Of a stretch of 62,067 nucleotides of DNA, positions 48,871 to 56,062 are shown one piece after another. The stretch spans positions 1 through 62,067 of the forward strand of contig JADFXV010000011.1 in the NCBI GenBank assembly GCA_015233395.1, given 5' to 3'. Numbering within the stretch: position 1 is the first letter of the stretch; each line of letters begins with the position of its first letter. Source of the DNA: Desulfovibrionaceae bacterium (lineage in GTDB: Bacteria > Desulfobacterota > Desulfovibrionia > Desulfovibrionales > Desulfovibrionaceae). Below the pieces are notes generated by a model. The model was given only the letters and a program-made list of their open reading frames with translations. It made no database searches and was not told the DNA's origin. The position numbers were made by a program, and so were the translations under genes.

Positions 48871-49980
48871 ATGTTCTTATCTGCTTTTTCAGGGCTCTCT
48901 TCGGGAGACCGGCGTACGATCTTGGGCTATGCAGCCCTCATTTTTGGCATTTACGCGCTGGTCATCTTGTGGGCCGCGACGGATGAGTTCCGGGTGCGAA
49001 CCGACTCCGACGCGCACCACTCGCTGCGGATGAGCCCGACAGACGTCGAACCGGGCCTGACTCCCGCCGACCCTCTGCCGGAGGGCGGCGACTACACCAG
49101 TGTCCGGATCGGCACATATATCGAGGATATCGACAACTTATCGATCAAGGACAGCTATTGGAGCACCACGTTTTACATTTGGTACCATTGGAAAGGCGAC
49201 TCCAAGCTCGATCCTGGAAGCAAGATGATTCTGGTTGACGGCGCAATCAACAAAAAAGAACTTCTTGAGGATTATCATGGTCCTGATGGAGAAAACTATC
49301 AACGCTTTCGGATTTCCGCAAAAGTCATTAAATATTTCGACACCGCGCGCGTGCCCATTGAAGACCACATGCTCAATATCTACATTGAGGACGGCGCCAG
49401 GGACGGGACTAAGTTGCGCTTTGCCGCCGATGACACTTCCAACATCAGTTCGAGGCTTCGCATCCCCGGATTCAAGATCACGGCGAAAAGCAATGTCGTG
49501 AAAAACCACACCTATCGTTCAAGTTACGGCGACCCCAGGACTTCCTCCAATCAGTGGAGGACGTTTTCGCAATATGTGGCGGCGGTGCAAATCAAGCGAA
49601 CGGATTTCGGCTTTTACCTGAAAATCTTTTTGTCTTTGTTCATGGCGTCTTTGGTGACGTTGGCCAGCTTTTTCATCAAGGCCTCGGACGTCGGCCCCCG
49701 TTTCTCTCTGCCAACGGCTGCTTTCTTCGGCGCAGTGGCGAACACCTATCTGGCCAATTCGCTCCTGCCCAGTTCAGGATCGTTCGGCTTGATCGATCAG
49801 ATCGCCGGTCTTGGACTGTTTACAATCTTCACCTCCATCGCCATGGCCATCGTATCGAACTATTATACGCGAAAAAAGCAAGAAGATGTCTCGGTTGCCC
49901 TGGACAGGGTGATGTTTCTCGTGACTGGCGTCATGTATCTGGCTGGCAACATCATTGTGCCATGGTGCGCACGCAGTTGA
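48871..49980 (+). CDS. Membrane protein resembling pentameric ligand-gated ion channels
   Basis: 369 residues. One N-terminal hydrophobic segment, an extracellular beta-rich region of about 200 residues, then four helices (FYLKIFLSLFMASLVTLASFF, the PTAAFFGAVANTYLANSLLP segment, AGLGLFTIFTSIAMAIVSNYY, and FLVTGVMYLAGNIIVPW). VRIGTYIEDID, TFYIWYHWKGD, the RVPIEDHMLNIYIED segment, and DVGPRFSLPTAAFF with the conserved Arg-Pro-type turn before the second helix recall prokaryotic pLGICs. There is no Cys-loop cysteine pair. The ligand is unknown. GAGG lies eight bases upstream of ATG 48871. Confidence 0.65.
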   Translation: MFLSAFSGLSSGDRRTILGYAALIFGIYALVILWAATDEFRVRTDSDAHHSLRMSPTDVEPGLTPADPLPEGGDYTSVRIGTYIEDIDNLSIKDSYWSTTFYIWYHWKGDSKLDPGSKMILVDGAINKKELLEDYHGPDGENYQRFRISAKVIKYFDTARVPIEDHMLNIYIEDGARDGTKLRFAADDTSNISSRLRIPGFKITAKSNVVKNHTYRSSYGDPRTSSNQWRTFSQYVAAVQIKRTDFGFYLKIFLSLFMASLVTLASFFIKASDVGPRFSLPTAAFFGAVANTYLANSLLPSSGSFGLIDQIAGLGLFTIFTSIAMAIVSNYYTRKKQEDVSVALDRVMFLVTGVMYLAGNIIVPWCARS

Positions 49981-50213
49981 AACGACGGCAATAAAAGACA
50001 TGAGTTTGGCCATGCAATAGCCAACTGGCCTTATCGACCTGGGTGCTCATGATTTCAAACCGTCATGTCTTGGAGGACGACGAATCAACGCGCTTGACGA
50101 TACATGTTGTCGTCTGGCTCCCAGAGCCCTCCCTAGGTCAGCGCAAGCGTGAGAGCGCCGGGATGTTTCGCCAGACCTTCGATAGAGACTCCTGGACAGT
50201 TCGCAAACATATA

Positions 50214-50245
50214 TGGCCCCGGCAGAGAGTTCCCTGCCGGGGCCA
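50214..50245 (-). terminator. Hairpin downstream of the PEP-CTERM remnant
   Basis: TGGCCCCGGCAG / CTGCCGGGGCCA with an eight-base loop. On the minus strand it is followed by ATATATGTTTGC. It lies 48 bases past the stop of the PEP-CTERM remnant. Confidence 0.6.
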
Positions 50246-50292
50246 TTGTCTTGGCCTTGTGAACTCAAATGCATGCGAATGATGTTGTCGTC

Positions 50293-50478
50293 TTAGGCGG
50301 CGGCCTTCATCTTCCTTTTGCGAAGGAAGGCGGCGCCGGCGGCGCCGATGCCCATGAGCAGCATCGAGGCGGGTTCGGGAGTAGCGGAAGGATCGCCGTC
50401 CGCAGCGCCTCCCGATCTTTGTCCCCGGCCATGGCCGACTGGGGGCGATATGAACGGGAGCAGAAAATTTCTTGCTTT
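50293..50478 (-). pseudogene. Truncated gene tail carrying a PEP-CTERM sorting signal
   Basis: The frame ending at the TAA complement at 50293 reads ...DGDPSATPEPASMLLMGIGAAGAAFLRKRKMKAAA: the PEP motif, a hydrophobic helix and a basic tail, the form of an exosortase sorting signal. Upstream the frame is broken by a TGA inside family A copy A5, and no start codon or ribosome-binding site is seen. The protein it belonged to is lost or cut off by the repeat. The exosortase is not in the window. The rest of the gap 49981-50582 shows no gene. Confidence 0.7.
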
Positions 50479-50500
50479 TCATGTTCCCGTTTATGAGTAT
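50448..50500 (+). repeat. Family A repeat, copy A5 (first hairpin)
   Basis: GATATGAACGGGAGCAGAAA...TTTTCATGTTCCCGTTTATGAGTA, then TGCTTCCGCTATTCG, a broken second hairpin compared with A4. It interrupts the upstream side of the PEP-CTERM gene tail. Confidence 0.75.
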
Positions 50501-50582
50501 GCTTCCGCTATTCGAGAGGGCCGGTAATATCATGAGGACATCGCCGGATTCCGGGGAAAAGTGAATTTATTGCGAGGCTGAT

Positions 50583-51011
50583 ATGAATATTTGCGCGATC
50601 GTCTTCAATTTCTTTTTGGTTATGGTTCTTCTCCTGAGCGCGTCCGTCGCCTGGGCGGGCGACGTCCTGGAGGCGCAATGTTCCTGCGGATATTTCAAGA
50701 CCGGGCTCTTCGCGTTCGCCGGCCGGTCCAATTATCGGGACGTGTGCATGGCGCCGGCCCTGTGTAAGGCGACCGGCGAGGTCGTTCTGTGCAACATCCT
50801 CGATGATTCCAAAGCGTCTCCGGATTGTCCCCTGGAACATCCGGCGATTTACGGCGGCCCCGACTTGCCTCCACTCAATCCCACTCGCGATATCGCCAGT
50901 TGGTTCTTACAGAGCCGGGGCATCGCCGTGCATATCACCGACGGCGCTTACACCTGTCCCAGGTGCGGCGAAGTTTCACTCCGGTTCCGCAAGATCGGGT
51001 CCTGGGACTGA
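50583..51011 (+). CDS. Small exported cysteine-rich protein, unknown
   Basis: 142 residues with a signal peptide (NICAIVFNFFLVMVLLLSASVAWA). Mature region with cysteines in pairs (CSCGYF near residue 34, CPRCGEVSLRFRKIG near the end) and further Cys at about 55 to 82, suggesting metal binding or disulfides. No family recognised. Between the PEP-CTERM remnant and the A6 repeat, in an accessory-looking stretch. Confidence 0.7.
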   Translation: MNICAIVFNFFLVMVLLLSASVAWAGDVLEAQCSCGYFKTGLFAFAGRSNYRDVCMAPALCKATGEVVLCNILDDSKASPDCPLEHPAIYGGPDLPPLNPTRDIASWFLQSRGIAVHITDGAYTCPRCGEVSLRFRKIGSWD

Positions 51012-51062
51012 CGCGCCGGCGAATCGTACCGGGCGGCTCAACGTGTCCGTGCTGGATTTGCA

Positions 51063-51110
51063 AATGCAAAGGGACCGGTGGTGAAACAGCGCCCCCGGTC
51101 CCTTTGCATT
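51063..51110 (+). terminator. Hairpin after the small cysteine-rich gene
   Basis: AATGCAAAGGGACCGG (16 bases) pairs with CCGGTCCCTTTGCATT across 16 unpaired bases, about 50 bases past the stop. No long T-run follows, so termination is plausible, not certain. Confidence 0.5.
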
Positions 51111-51127
51111 GTAATGTTGGGTTTCGT

Positions 51128-51254
51128 TTATTACCGGGAGCAAAAAGTATTTTCTTTTTTGCTCCCGGCGGCGGACGCCGCTTGACCCCGCCTAGAGCGG
51201 GGCCGTGCTTATCAATGGGAGCGCGAAAATGAAGACATTTTCTGCTCCCGTTAA
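51128..51254 (-). repeat. Family A repeat, full copy A6 (reverse)
   Basis: Read on the minus strand: AATTAACGGGAGCAGAAAATG...CATTTTCGCGCTCCCATTGATAAG, then GGCCCCGC/GCGGGGTC and CGGCGTCCGCCG, then CCGGGAGC...GCTCCCGG. Its first bases supply the TAA stop of the metalloprotease gene. Confidence 0.8.
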
Positions 51255-52192
51255 TTCCCCTGCGCCAGGAGGGGGTATGAGCCGTTATATCCGGAGCAGG
51301 CCTGGGAATTGACGAAGGCGCCTGGCGTCGTCGCGCCGGCCAATCCGGCGGAATCGGTCAAAGTCGTGGGGTTCAGAGAACCCGCGGAGCCGAGGGCGGC
51401 GACCTGATAGGAGGAATCGCTGCTGGATTCCGAGCTGATGACAGGGCCGTTGACGCCAGGGAATCCGACCAGGGTGTCGTTCACATTCGGCGCCAGGCTG
51501 GATACCGGCGCGCCCGAGGTGTTGACGGTCAGTCCGTATTGGCCGAGCAAACCGTCGCCGCCGTAAAGATAGCGCAGGGCAGCGATGTCGATCGGGCCGT
51601 AGCTGGTCGGGTATGGGGTCGAGTTATTGTAGCTCATGACCGTGTAGTTCGTGTTGTCGATGTTATTGGGCAAAACAACCGCCCCTTGGAAAGGATGCTT
51701 AAGCCCCAGGGCGTGGCCAACTTCGTGCAAGACCGTAAGGTAGCCGTCGGTTCCGGGCACGGGATTGGTTTGCTGCGGGTCGTTGGGGTTGAGCGTGATG
51801 GTGTCGTTAAGCGTCAGGCCGGTGATGACGCCATTGCTCTCGGCGCCGGTGTAACTGCTATAGTCCACGCCGGCATTGGTTGCGGGGCTTTTGGGATCGT
51901 AACCGAAGACCAAGTCGTCCGCTGTCTGTCCGGACTGCTGCTTGAAAGTAATCCCGCTGACGCTGCCGATGTAGTTCAGGGCATTGGTCACGGCTTGTTG
52001 CTGGGCGGAGGTCATGGTTTGCAGAGTCACGTTCGGGGCGGCCACGTTGGAGGCCGTGTTGAAGGTGTAATCCAGGTAGCCTTTCTGCGGCAGTTCGTAA
52101 TTATAGGTGATGCGACTGGGATCGACGAGGGAGTCGATGAACGTATTGCCCGAGAGAGGGGACACTACCGATTCAATTGAAGACCATGCCAT
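51251..52192 (-). CDS. Serralysin-like zinc metalloprotease
   Basis: 313 residues. Zinc motif LHEVGHALGLKHP (HExxHxxGxxH) and a Met-turn candidate YTVMSYN some 35 residues later, as in serralysin/matrixin proteases. No N-terminal signal peptide, consistent with type I secretion, although the glycine-rich calcium repeats of typical serralysins are not visible and no transporter is nearby. AAGGAGG precedes the ATG at 52192. The TAA is formed at the edge of repeat A6. The late Ser/Gly/Thr-rich region may act in export. Confidence 0.75.
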   Translation of the reverse strand: MAWSSIESVVSPLSGNTFIDSLVDPSRITYNYELPQKGYLDYTFNTASNVAAPNVTLQTMTSAQQQAVTNALNYIGSVSGITFKQQSGQTADDLVFGYDPKSPATNAGVDYSSYTGAESNGVITGLTLNDTITLNPNDPQQTNPVPGTDGYLTVLHEVGHALGLKHPFQGAVVLPNNIDNTNYTVMSYNNSTPYPTSYGPIDIAALRYLYGGDGLLGQYGLTVNTSGAPVSSLAPNVNDTLVGFPGVNGPVISSESSSDSSYQVAALGSAGSLNPTTLTDSAGLAGATTPGAFVNSQACSGYNGSYPLLAQGN

Positions 52193-52288
52193 GATGCAAA
52201 CCTCCTTGTCTTTTATTACGACAGTATTTCCCTCAAACGGGTGCGCGGATGCCCGTTCGTTGAAAAACAACTCCTTGGGTTCCCCCGG

Positions 52289-53278
52289 CTATTTGCCCGG
52301 GGCCAGTTTGGCCATGCGCTCCGCCCCACCCGAGATGGTCACGATGTCGATGCCTGACTGCTTCAGCCAGGCGATGAGCTTGTCCAGGTTCTCCGAACTC
52401 CATGGTTCCCAGCCGGTATTGTCGCCGATGCTGTGAAGGCAGAAAATGACCCAGCTGTTCTTGTCCACGGTGTTTTCCTTGACGATGCGGATCAGCGAGG
52501 CGGCCGTGTCGTTGGTGTGCACCATGTAGCGCTTGATGGCGTAGCGATCGAAGTTGCCCGGCCGGTTGGCCAGGCCCTCGCCGGTCGCGGCGAATTGACA
52601 ATAGCGCTTGCTGGCTTCCTTGGCCTCGTCGGTCCAGTAGTTGTACGGGGTGATGTAGGTCTTCACCTCGATTCCGTGGTCGGCCAGCTCTTTTTTCGAT
52701 TGCTCCATTTCGCGTTCGTAGGAGAAAGCCCTGATGTCCAGTTGGGTCGGATATTCGGGCGTTTTGAAGGGCCTGATGAGCACGCTCTCGTAAATGCGGT
52801 CGAAAAAGTAGGTTCCCGGGGCGAGCTTGAGTTCCTTGGCGTCCGCGACCGCCGTGAGCGGGCGGCCGCTGTCGAACAGCCCGGTAAGCAGCATGTAGTC
52901 GTAGTGGCCGCGGTAGATGGGTGGGTCGGAACTGACCAGCGTCCACTCCTTGATGGGTTCCTTGGCGTAAGAGACCGGGACGTCGATGGGGCGGACGTGG
53001 TGGACGCTGTGCGAGGCGATTTCCCAGCCCGCGCCGGCCAGCTTGTCGATCTCCTCCCAGTTCATGAAGTCGACATGATCCGGCTCGATGCGGCTTGTGA
53101 TGATGCCCGAGACGCCCGGGACCCCGTATTTGCTCAGGACCGGATAGGCGAAATCATAGGTCCCGTTCAAGCCGTCGTCGAAGGTCAGGCTGACCATCGC
53201 GGCCCGGGCCAAAGAAGCGCTCCCAAACACCATGACGCACAATGCCAAAGCCAAGAAGAAAATCGACCTTGCCTTCAA
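52289..53278 (-). CDS. Exported polysaccharide deacetylase
   Basis: 329 residues. NodB-type deacetylase: VSLTFDDG (metal-binding Asp), ASHSVHH (metal-binding His pair) and the later SWVIFCLHSIG. Signal peptide ARSIFFLALALCVMVFGSASLARA. The start is taken as TTG at 53278 because GGAGG lies six bases upstream and this places the signal peptide at the N-terminus; a longer start adds about 42 residues before it. It removes acetyl groups from cell-surface or extracellular polysaccharide; the substrate is not known. Confidence 0.85.
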   Translation of the reverse strand: MKARSIFFLALALCVMVFGSASLARAAMVSLTFDDGLNGTYDFAYPVLSKYGVPGVSGIITSRIEPDHVDFMNWEEIDKLAGAGWEIASHSVHHVRPIDVPVSYAKEPIKEWTLVSSDPPIYRGHYDYMLLTGLFDSGRPLTAVADAKELKLAPGTYFFDRIYESVLIRPFKTPEYPTQLDIRAFSYEREMEQSKKELADHGIEVKTYITPYNYWTDEAKEASKRYCQFAATGEGLANRPGNFDRYAIKRYMVHTNDTAASLIRIVKENTVDKNSWVIFCLHSIGDNTGWEPWSSENLDKLIAWLKQSGIDIVTISGGAERMAKLAPGK

Positions 53279-53623
53279 AATATCCCTCCGGCTCCACTGG
53301 GTTTTCCGTTCTTGCCGCCGGGCGATTCGCCTTGCCGGATCAATGATGACGCAATGCGGACGCCAGGAGCTCCCGGCGCCGTTGATCTCGCGGCTGCACG
53401 CCATTTGAAATCACGCTCTCCAAAGGTCTACCGGCAACAGGAACGCAAGTCAGCAACAATCTTCCGGGCAGATGTTTTTTCGGCCCCGGGAATTCACGAA
53501 AGAGGGAGCGCAAATATTGCGGGACACGCCCGTGGGGCGCACCCGTGGATTGCCACCCTGAACGCCATGTGAGATGTTCCCGTCGCCTGTCGTTGGCGCG
53601 ATGTTTTTGAAAAAGGATGTCCC
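53279..53623. other. 345-base gap between divergent genes
   Basis: No gene or repeat of families A, B or C is seen. GGGAATTCACGAAAGAGGGAG and GGGGCGCACCCGTGG are the only local features. It holds the promoters of the deacetylase and of the next exported protein, which I cannot place. Confidence 0.4.
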
Positions 53624-54280
53624 ATGAAGAATGCTCAAATCGTCTGGTATTTCTTGATCCTGCTTTGTATCTTCGGTTTGGCGGGACAGGCTCAAGCGCA
53701 GGACGCTTCTTTGGGCGATCGCGCGCGCGAGGGAACGTCGCCGGAGGATTTTGTCCCCAATGGATGGAAAGTGGATTTCCAGGTGAGCGGTGATTTGAAC
53801 GGAGACGGAGTTCCGGATGTCGCAGCGATACTCATTGAAGACAAACGGGAAGACGATCGGACTGATGCTGACGAGGGGCCAAAACATGCATTTATTGTTC
53901 TTCTTGGCGCGGACAACGGTAAATTCTTGCTGGCAGGGACAAATTTTAAACTTCTCCAATGCAAAGGATGCGGCGGGGTCAAAGAGTTTGTCGATATACA
54001 AATCAAAAAAGGGGTTGTTGTTGTCTCCCAGATGAGTGGCTCCAGGGAGTATACCTACAGCACATGGCGCTTTCGCTATGACCAAAAATTACAGCGCTTT
54101 ATTTTGATCGGTATGGACATCGAGGAAGGAGACAATGTCCTCGGGAAAAAAAAGATAGTCAGTTCCAATTATTTGACCGGGTTGAAAACAATTCAAGAAG
54201 GCAAAAAAACGTCATCATCAACGATGAATGGAATAAATACTTCGCGGCAAGCTCTTTTTCTTGAAGATGTCGTCGAGTAA
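53624..54280 (+). CDS. Exported protein with a DxNxDG-type motif, unknown
   Basis: 218 residues. Signal peptide KNAQIVWYFLILLCIFGLAGQAQA. The motif SGDLNGDGVPDVAAIL (about residue 55) has the D-x-N-x-D-G spacing of calcium-binding FG-GAP/dockerin-like loops. The rest is beta-rich with no known family. It is less GC-rich than its neighbours. A second exported protein follows 54 bases later. Confidence 0.65.
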   Translation: MKNAQIVWYFLILLCIFGLAGQAQAQDASLGDRAREGTSPEDFVPNGWKVDFQVSGDLNGDGVPDVAAILIEDKREDDRTDADEGPKHAFIVLLGADNGKFLLAGTNFKLLQCKGCGGVKEFVDIQIKKGVVVVSQMSGSREYTYSTWRFRYDQKLQRFILIGMDIEEGDNVLGKKKIVSSNYLTGLKTIQEGKKTSSSTMNGINTSRQALFLEDVVE

Positions 54281-54334
54281 CCCCCGGAAGGCGAACCGCA
54301 TGAGTCAGCCCAACCAAGAAGGACGGAGGTCGTA

Positions 54335-55060
54335 ATGTCGCGTTGTACATCCCGTTGGCTGCCCGTGGCGGCGTTATCAGTGGGAGCGGAAAATGTCTTC
54401 ATTTTTGCGCTCCCAGTACTATTGTGCCTGCTGGCGGCTTCTTCAGCCCAAGGGGCGGACGGCGCGGCAGCGCGGGACGTGTCCATCCCGGGCACGGGTC
54501 TCTCCCTTCGCGTGCCTCCGGGCGTCGCGGTCTCGCCGGGTATATCGGCTTCTCCAGGCGTTGCGACTCTCTTCTTGGAGGTAGAGCCCATCCGGTCCTT
54601 CTCCCGGAACGGCGTAATCTCCAAGGCCGATGTCCTCGCGCAGCGAGCCGCCCTGGCCAAGGGCCGCGCCAAAGTGGCCGACGGATGGTCGGAGGACGGG
54701 CTCGACGAGATCGTGTCCCTGCCAACCGGCGGATTCGCCGTCATTTATCCTCAGTACAGCGAGTTTGAGATCTGCGACCTTCGTTTCACCATGAATGCCG
54801 CGTTTTTTGTTGGCGATCAGCGAGTCATTCTACGATACAGCCTTCCCCCAGCGGCGATCATCGCGCAAGACCCCGTCTTTTTCAGTCATGACGTGGCCGG
54901 TTGCGAGGCGGATACGATCTGGAAGGATCCCGGGCCGGACTTGTTTAAGCGCTTTCATGAGGCGGTCAAGGCCGGTCGCCTCGGGACCGCCGCCAATGCG
55001 TGGTACGCGGATTTCACGACCATCCTGGCCTCCCTGCACCGGAAGATTCCGAGTCGATGA
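54335..55060 (+). CDS. Exported protein with a repeat-derived signal peptide
   Basis: 241 residues. A probable signal peptide of about 40 residues, MSRCTSRWLPVAALSVGAEN followed by VFIFALPVLLCLLAASSAQG, is unusually long. Residues 14-29 (SVGAENVFIFALPV and flanks) are read from family A copy A7, in frame. Removing them leaves WLPVAA joined to LLCLLAASSAQG, a normal signal peptide. The mature protein (VPPGVAVSPGISASPGVATLF onward) has no family I recognise. It lies near a second small exported protein. Confidence 0.7.
   Translation: MSRCTSRWLPVAALSVGAENVFIFALPVLLCLLAASSAQGADGAAARDVSIPGTGLSLRVPPGVAVSPGISASPGVATLFLEVEPIRSFSRNGVISKADVLAQRAALAKGRAKVADGWSEDGLDEIVSLPTGGFAVIYPQYSEFEICDLRFTMNAAFFVGDQRVILRYSLPPAAIIAQDPVFFSHDVAGCEADTIWKDPGPDLFKRFHEAVKAGRLGTAANAWYADFTTILASLHRKIPSR
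54374..54421. repeat. Family A repeat, single-hairpin copy A7 inside a signal peptide
   Basis: TTATCAGTGGGAGCGGAAAA...TTTTTGCGCTCCCAGTACTA; compare A6 TTATCAATGGGAGCGCGAAAAT. It is 48 bases, 16 codons, without a stop in the reading frame used by the host gene. Confidence 0.8.
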
Positions 55061-55081
55061 AAAATTCCTTTCGATTCTTTC

Positions 55082-55119
55082 CGGCCCGCTCTTCGCGGGG
55101 CCGCGCTCATCAACGGGAG
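55082..55119 (-). repeat. Partial family A repeat, copy A8
   Basis: GGCCCGCTCTTCGCGGGGCCGCGCTCATCAACGGGAG: the second hairpin and the edge of hairpin 1, as in A6. On the minus strand it supplies TCC CGT TGA, the last two codons and the stop of the EamA transporter gene. Confidence 0.7.
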
Positions 55120-56036
55120 GCGATGAATGCGCGTCGGGCGCCCCAAAACCCTGACATTAAAATAATCATAATTCCAAATACTTGTAATGAATAGAGCCCG
55201 ACATTCCAGAGGACGAGTCCGAAAATGGACCCGAGGATGATTTGGAAATATTGGGTCGGGGAAACCACGGCCGCCGGCGCGCGCGACAAGGCCAGGGAGA
55301 CCAGAAAAAATCCTCCCCCGGTCGCCACGCCCTTTGCGATCATTCCCGCCCATTCGCCGATCCCGATGACCTGCCAGTTCGACAGCGCATAGGGAAGAAT
55401 GATTATGGTCTGCACGAGCAGGGGAAAACAAACGATGCTTTCGCTGCTTTCGGTCTCGCGCACAAAGCGCGTCAAAATCATATTGATGGCGAAGAAAACC
55501 GGATAGGCGATCAATGTCCCCAGATCGAAAGCGCAAGCCTGAAGAGCGAACAGTCCAACCGGATTGATCGCCAGCAATGCTCCGGCAAAGCCAAGCAATA
55601 TCAGCCCCGCCTGCGGCAAATTCAGCCGTTCTTTCAGAAAAAACAGTCCGATCAGCGCGACCAGGGACGGGCTCAAATAAATGGCGGCGTAGACCGTGGT
55701 CATGGGAAAGCGCGTGAAGGTCACGATGCTCAGAAATGACAAGCCCAGAAAGGAAATGGCGCGCGGGATCTCGACGCTCCAACGCCTGGGCAGCAAATAC
55801 CGCGCCCGGCCGCGAAGCACGGCGTAGAAAACGATGGCCACGACGGAAAAAACCCCGGAAAGGGCCATGATCTGAATCGGAGGCACACCGGCGTGGCCCA
55901 GATATTTCGTGACCGCGTCGCCGCAAGAGAAAACGCTCATCCCTGTCAGACCCAAGAGAACGCCCGCTAAAATCCGGCTTTTGGGCTGCGCGCCGCCGTC
56001 CGCGCCCGAAATATTTTCTGGATGCAAAGAACTCAT
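55110..56036 (-). CDS. EamA-family (DMT) transporter
   Basis: 308 residues with about ten helices in two repeated halves (LAGVLLGLTGMSVFSCGDAVTKY, and AYPVFFAINMILTRF in the second), typical of EamA permeases for metabolites. Substrate unknown. The last two residues and the stop are from repeat A8. GAGGAG precedes the ATG at 56036. Only 26 bases separate it from the acyltransferase gene, so it is probably the last gene of the minus-strand operon that begins at 61837. Confidence 0.88.
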   Translation of the reverse strand: MSSLHPENISGADGGAQPKSRILAGVLLGLTGMSVFSCGDAVTKYLGHAGVPPIQIMALSGVFSVVAIVFYAVLRGRARYLLPRRWSVEIPRAISFLGLSFLSIVTFTRFPMTTVYAAIYLSPSLVALIGLFFLKERLNLPQAGLILLGFAGALLAINPVGLFALQACAFDLGTLIAYPVFFAINMILTRFVRETESSESIVCFPLLVQTIIILPYALSNWQVIGIGEWAGMIAKGVATGGGFFLVSLALSRAPAAVVSPTQYFQIILGSIFGLVLWNVGLYSLQVFGIMIILMSGFWGARRAFIASR

Positions 56037-56062
56037 GGACAGATTCTCCTCGTTGAACCAGG

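Noticed and set aside
49981-50290. Possible gene on the plus strand from 50043
   Set aside because: The frame has no start signal or domain and runs through a hairpin terminator.
391-55119. Family A and B hairpins as simple intrinsic terminators
   Set aside because: Most lack a T-run after the hairpin on the transcribed strand, and copies occur inside coding sequence and upstream of genes, so termination alone does not explain them.
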